Source: Rhizobium sp. Q54 (GTDB lineage Bacteria > Pseudomonadota > Alphaproteobacteria > Rhizobiales > Xanthobacteraceae). Taken from it: a stretch of 64,000 nt of DNA. Made by a program: the position numbers and the translations under genes. This document shows positions 63,787 to 64,000 of this stretch, in pieces (positions within the stretch are counted from its first letter, which is position 1; every line of letters starts with the position of its first letter). The DNA is taken from NCBI GenBank assembly GCA_945907045.1, contig CAMDSH010000003.1, forward strand, positions 1 to 64,000. The letters are read 5' to 3'. Below the pieces are notes generated by a model. It saw only the letters and a list, made by a program, of their open reading frames with translations. It did not search any database and was not told the DNA's origin.

Positions 63787-63993
63787 TCAATGAATGAACT
63801 GTGCAAGTCCCGTGTAGATTGAGACAGCCGCCGAGCCGACCGCGATAAGGGTCGAAACCAGCGATTGGATATTCTTCAATTTGGCGTCGATGGCGTCGCC
63901 CGGCTTGCCGTCGTCGCCCTTCTCGCCTTTGTCGTCGCTCCCTTTCAGCCGTTGCTGAATAAAACGGGCGATCATCTCCACCAGCATGCTCAT
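63787..63993 (-). CDS. Small membrane protein with collagen-like stretch
   Basis: 68 residues, complete at the very end of the window. An amphipathic N-terminus (MSMLVEMIARFIQQRL) is followed by a Lys/Asp/Gly-rich run with Gly every third residue (KGEKGDDGKPGDA), then a helix and one C-terminal hydrophobic segment (LVSTLIAVGSAAVSIYTGLAQFI). It lies 53 bases upstream of the secreted-protein gene and may be in the same transcript. No family recognised; it is a probable but not certain gene. Confidence 0.55.
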   Translation of the reverse strand: MSMLVEMIARFIQQRLKGSDDKGEKGDDGKPGDAIDAKLKNIQSLVSTLIAVGSAAVSIYTGLAQFIH

Positions 63994-64000
63994 CTGAGGT

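Overview
The window is about 64 kb of GC-rich chromosomal DNA. Its content points to an alphaproteobacterium of the Hyphomicrobiales, something like a Nitrobacteraceae or Xanthobacteraceae soil bacterium. The reasons are the dense Liv-type, TRAP and Bug-type uptake genes, IclR/TetR/GntR/PadR regulators, a DUF2272 protein, and ATGA-coupled operons with GGAG-type ribosome sites. The genus is inference. I saw no rRNA, tRNA, CRISPR array or transposase. The first kilobase is more AT-rich than the rest and looks acquired.

Layout. (1) 1-1350: a trypsin-like serine protease and an intergenic stretch full of short inverted repeats. (2) 1349-11772: a TcuA-like flavoprotein divergent from an IclR regulator, two secreted proteins (one DUF2272), a TRAP transporter, and a divergent ThDP enzyme. 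(3) 11812-43608: a large acyl-CoA catabolic region in five transcription units. It holds a DpgC-like cofactor-free dioxygenase with a FlK-type thioesterase and CoA ligase, a TetR regulator, a first Liv ABC importer, an indolepyruvate:ferredoxin oxidoreductase with a TakP-like 2-oxoacid receptor, two IpdAB/thiolase/OB-fold cassettes, an aldehyde dehydrogenase, a nitronate-monooxygenase-family reductase, a PadR regulator, a second CoA ligase and a second Liv importer. (4) 43659-48640: small metabolic genes (HIBADH family, Bug receptor, Gfo/Idh/MocA, CMD family, ModA-like receptor, FkbM methyltransferase). (5) 48771-58607: a sigma54-type promoter, a dipeptide-type ABC importer, AtzG/AtzE/AtzH-like proteins, a GntR regulator and allophanate hydrolase AtzF. 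(6) 58685-63040: a MalK/UgpC-type ABC importer reading into atzF. (7) 63281-63993: two small envelope proteins.

The main result is in region 3. A nearly identical 20-base element, consensus TAGAACATCGTTATACCAAA, lies upstream of four units and always in the same orientation to the gene: the DpgC-like operon, livK1, the SRPBCC-IpdAB operon, and the CoA ligase-Liv2 operon. A fifth, weaker copy lies by the TetR gene. This joins about 22 genes into one apparent regulon. Both CoA-transferase-like beta subunits lack the catalytic Glu at the usual place, as in IpdAB ring-opening hydrolases. There is no acyl-CoA dehydrogenase and no ordinary beta-oxidation hydratase or dehydrogenase in the window. 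I infer an uncharacterised oxygen-dependent CoA pathway for an aromatic or alicyclic acid, possibly entered through an arylpyruvate. Region 5 looks like a nitrogen-controlled pathway for a urea- or amide-type compound ending in allophanate.
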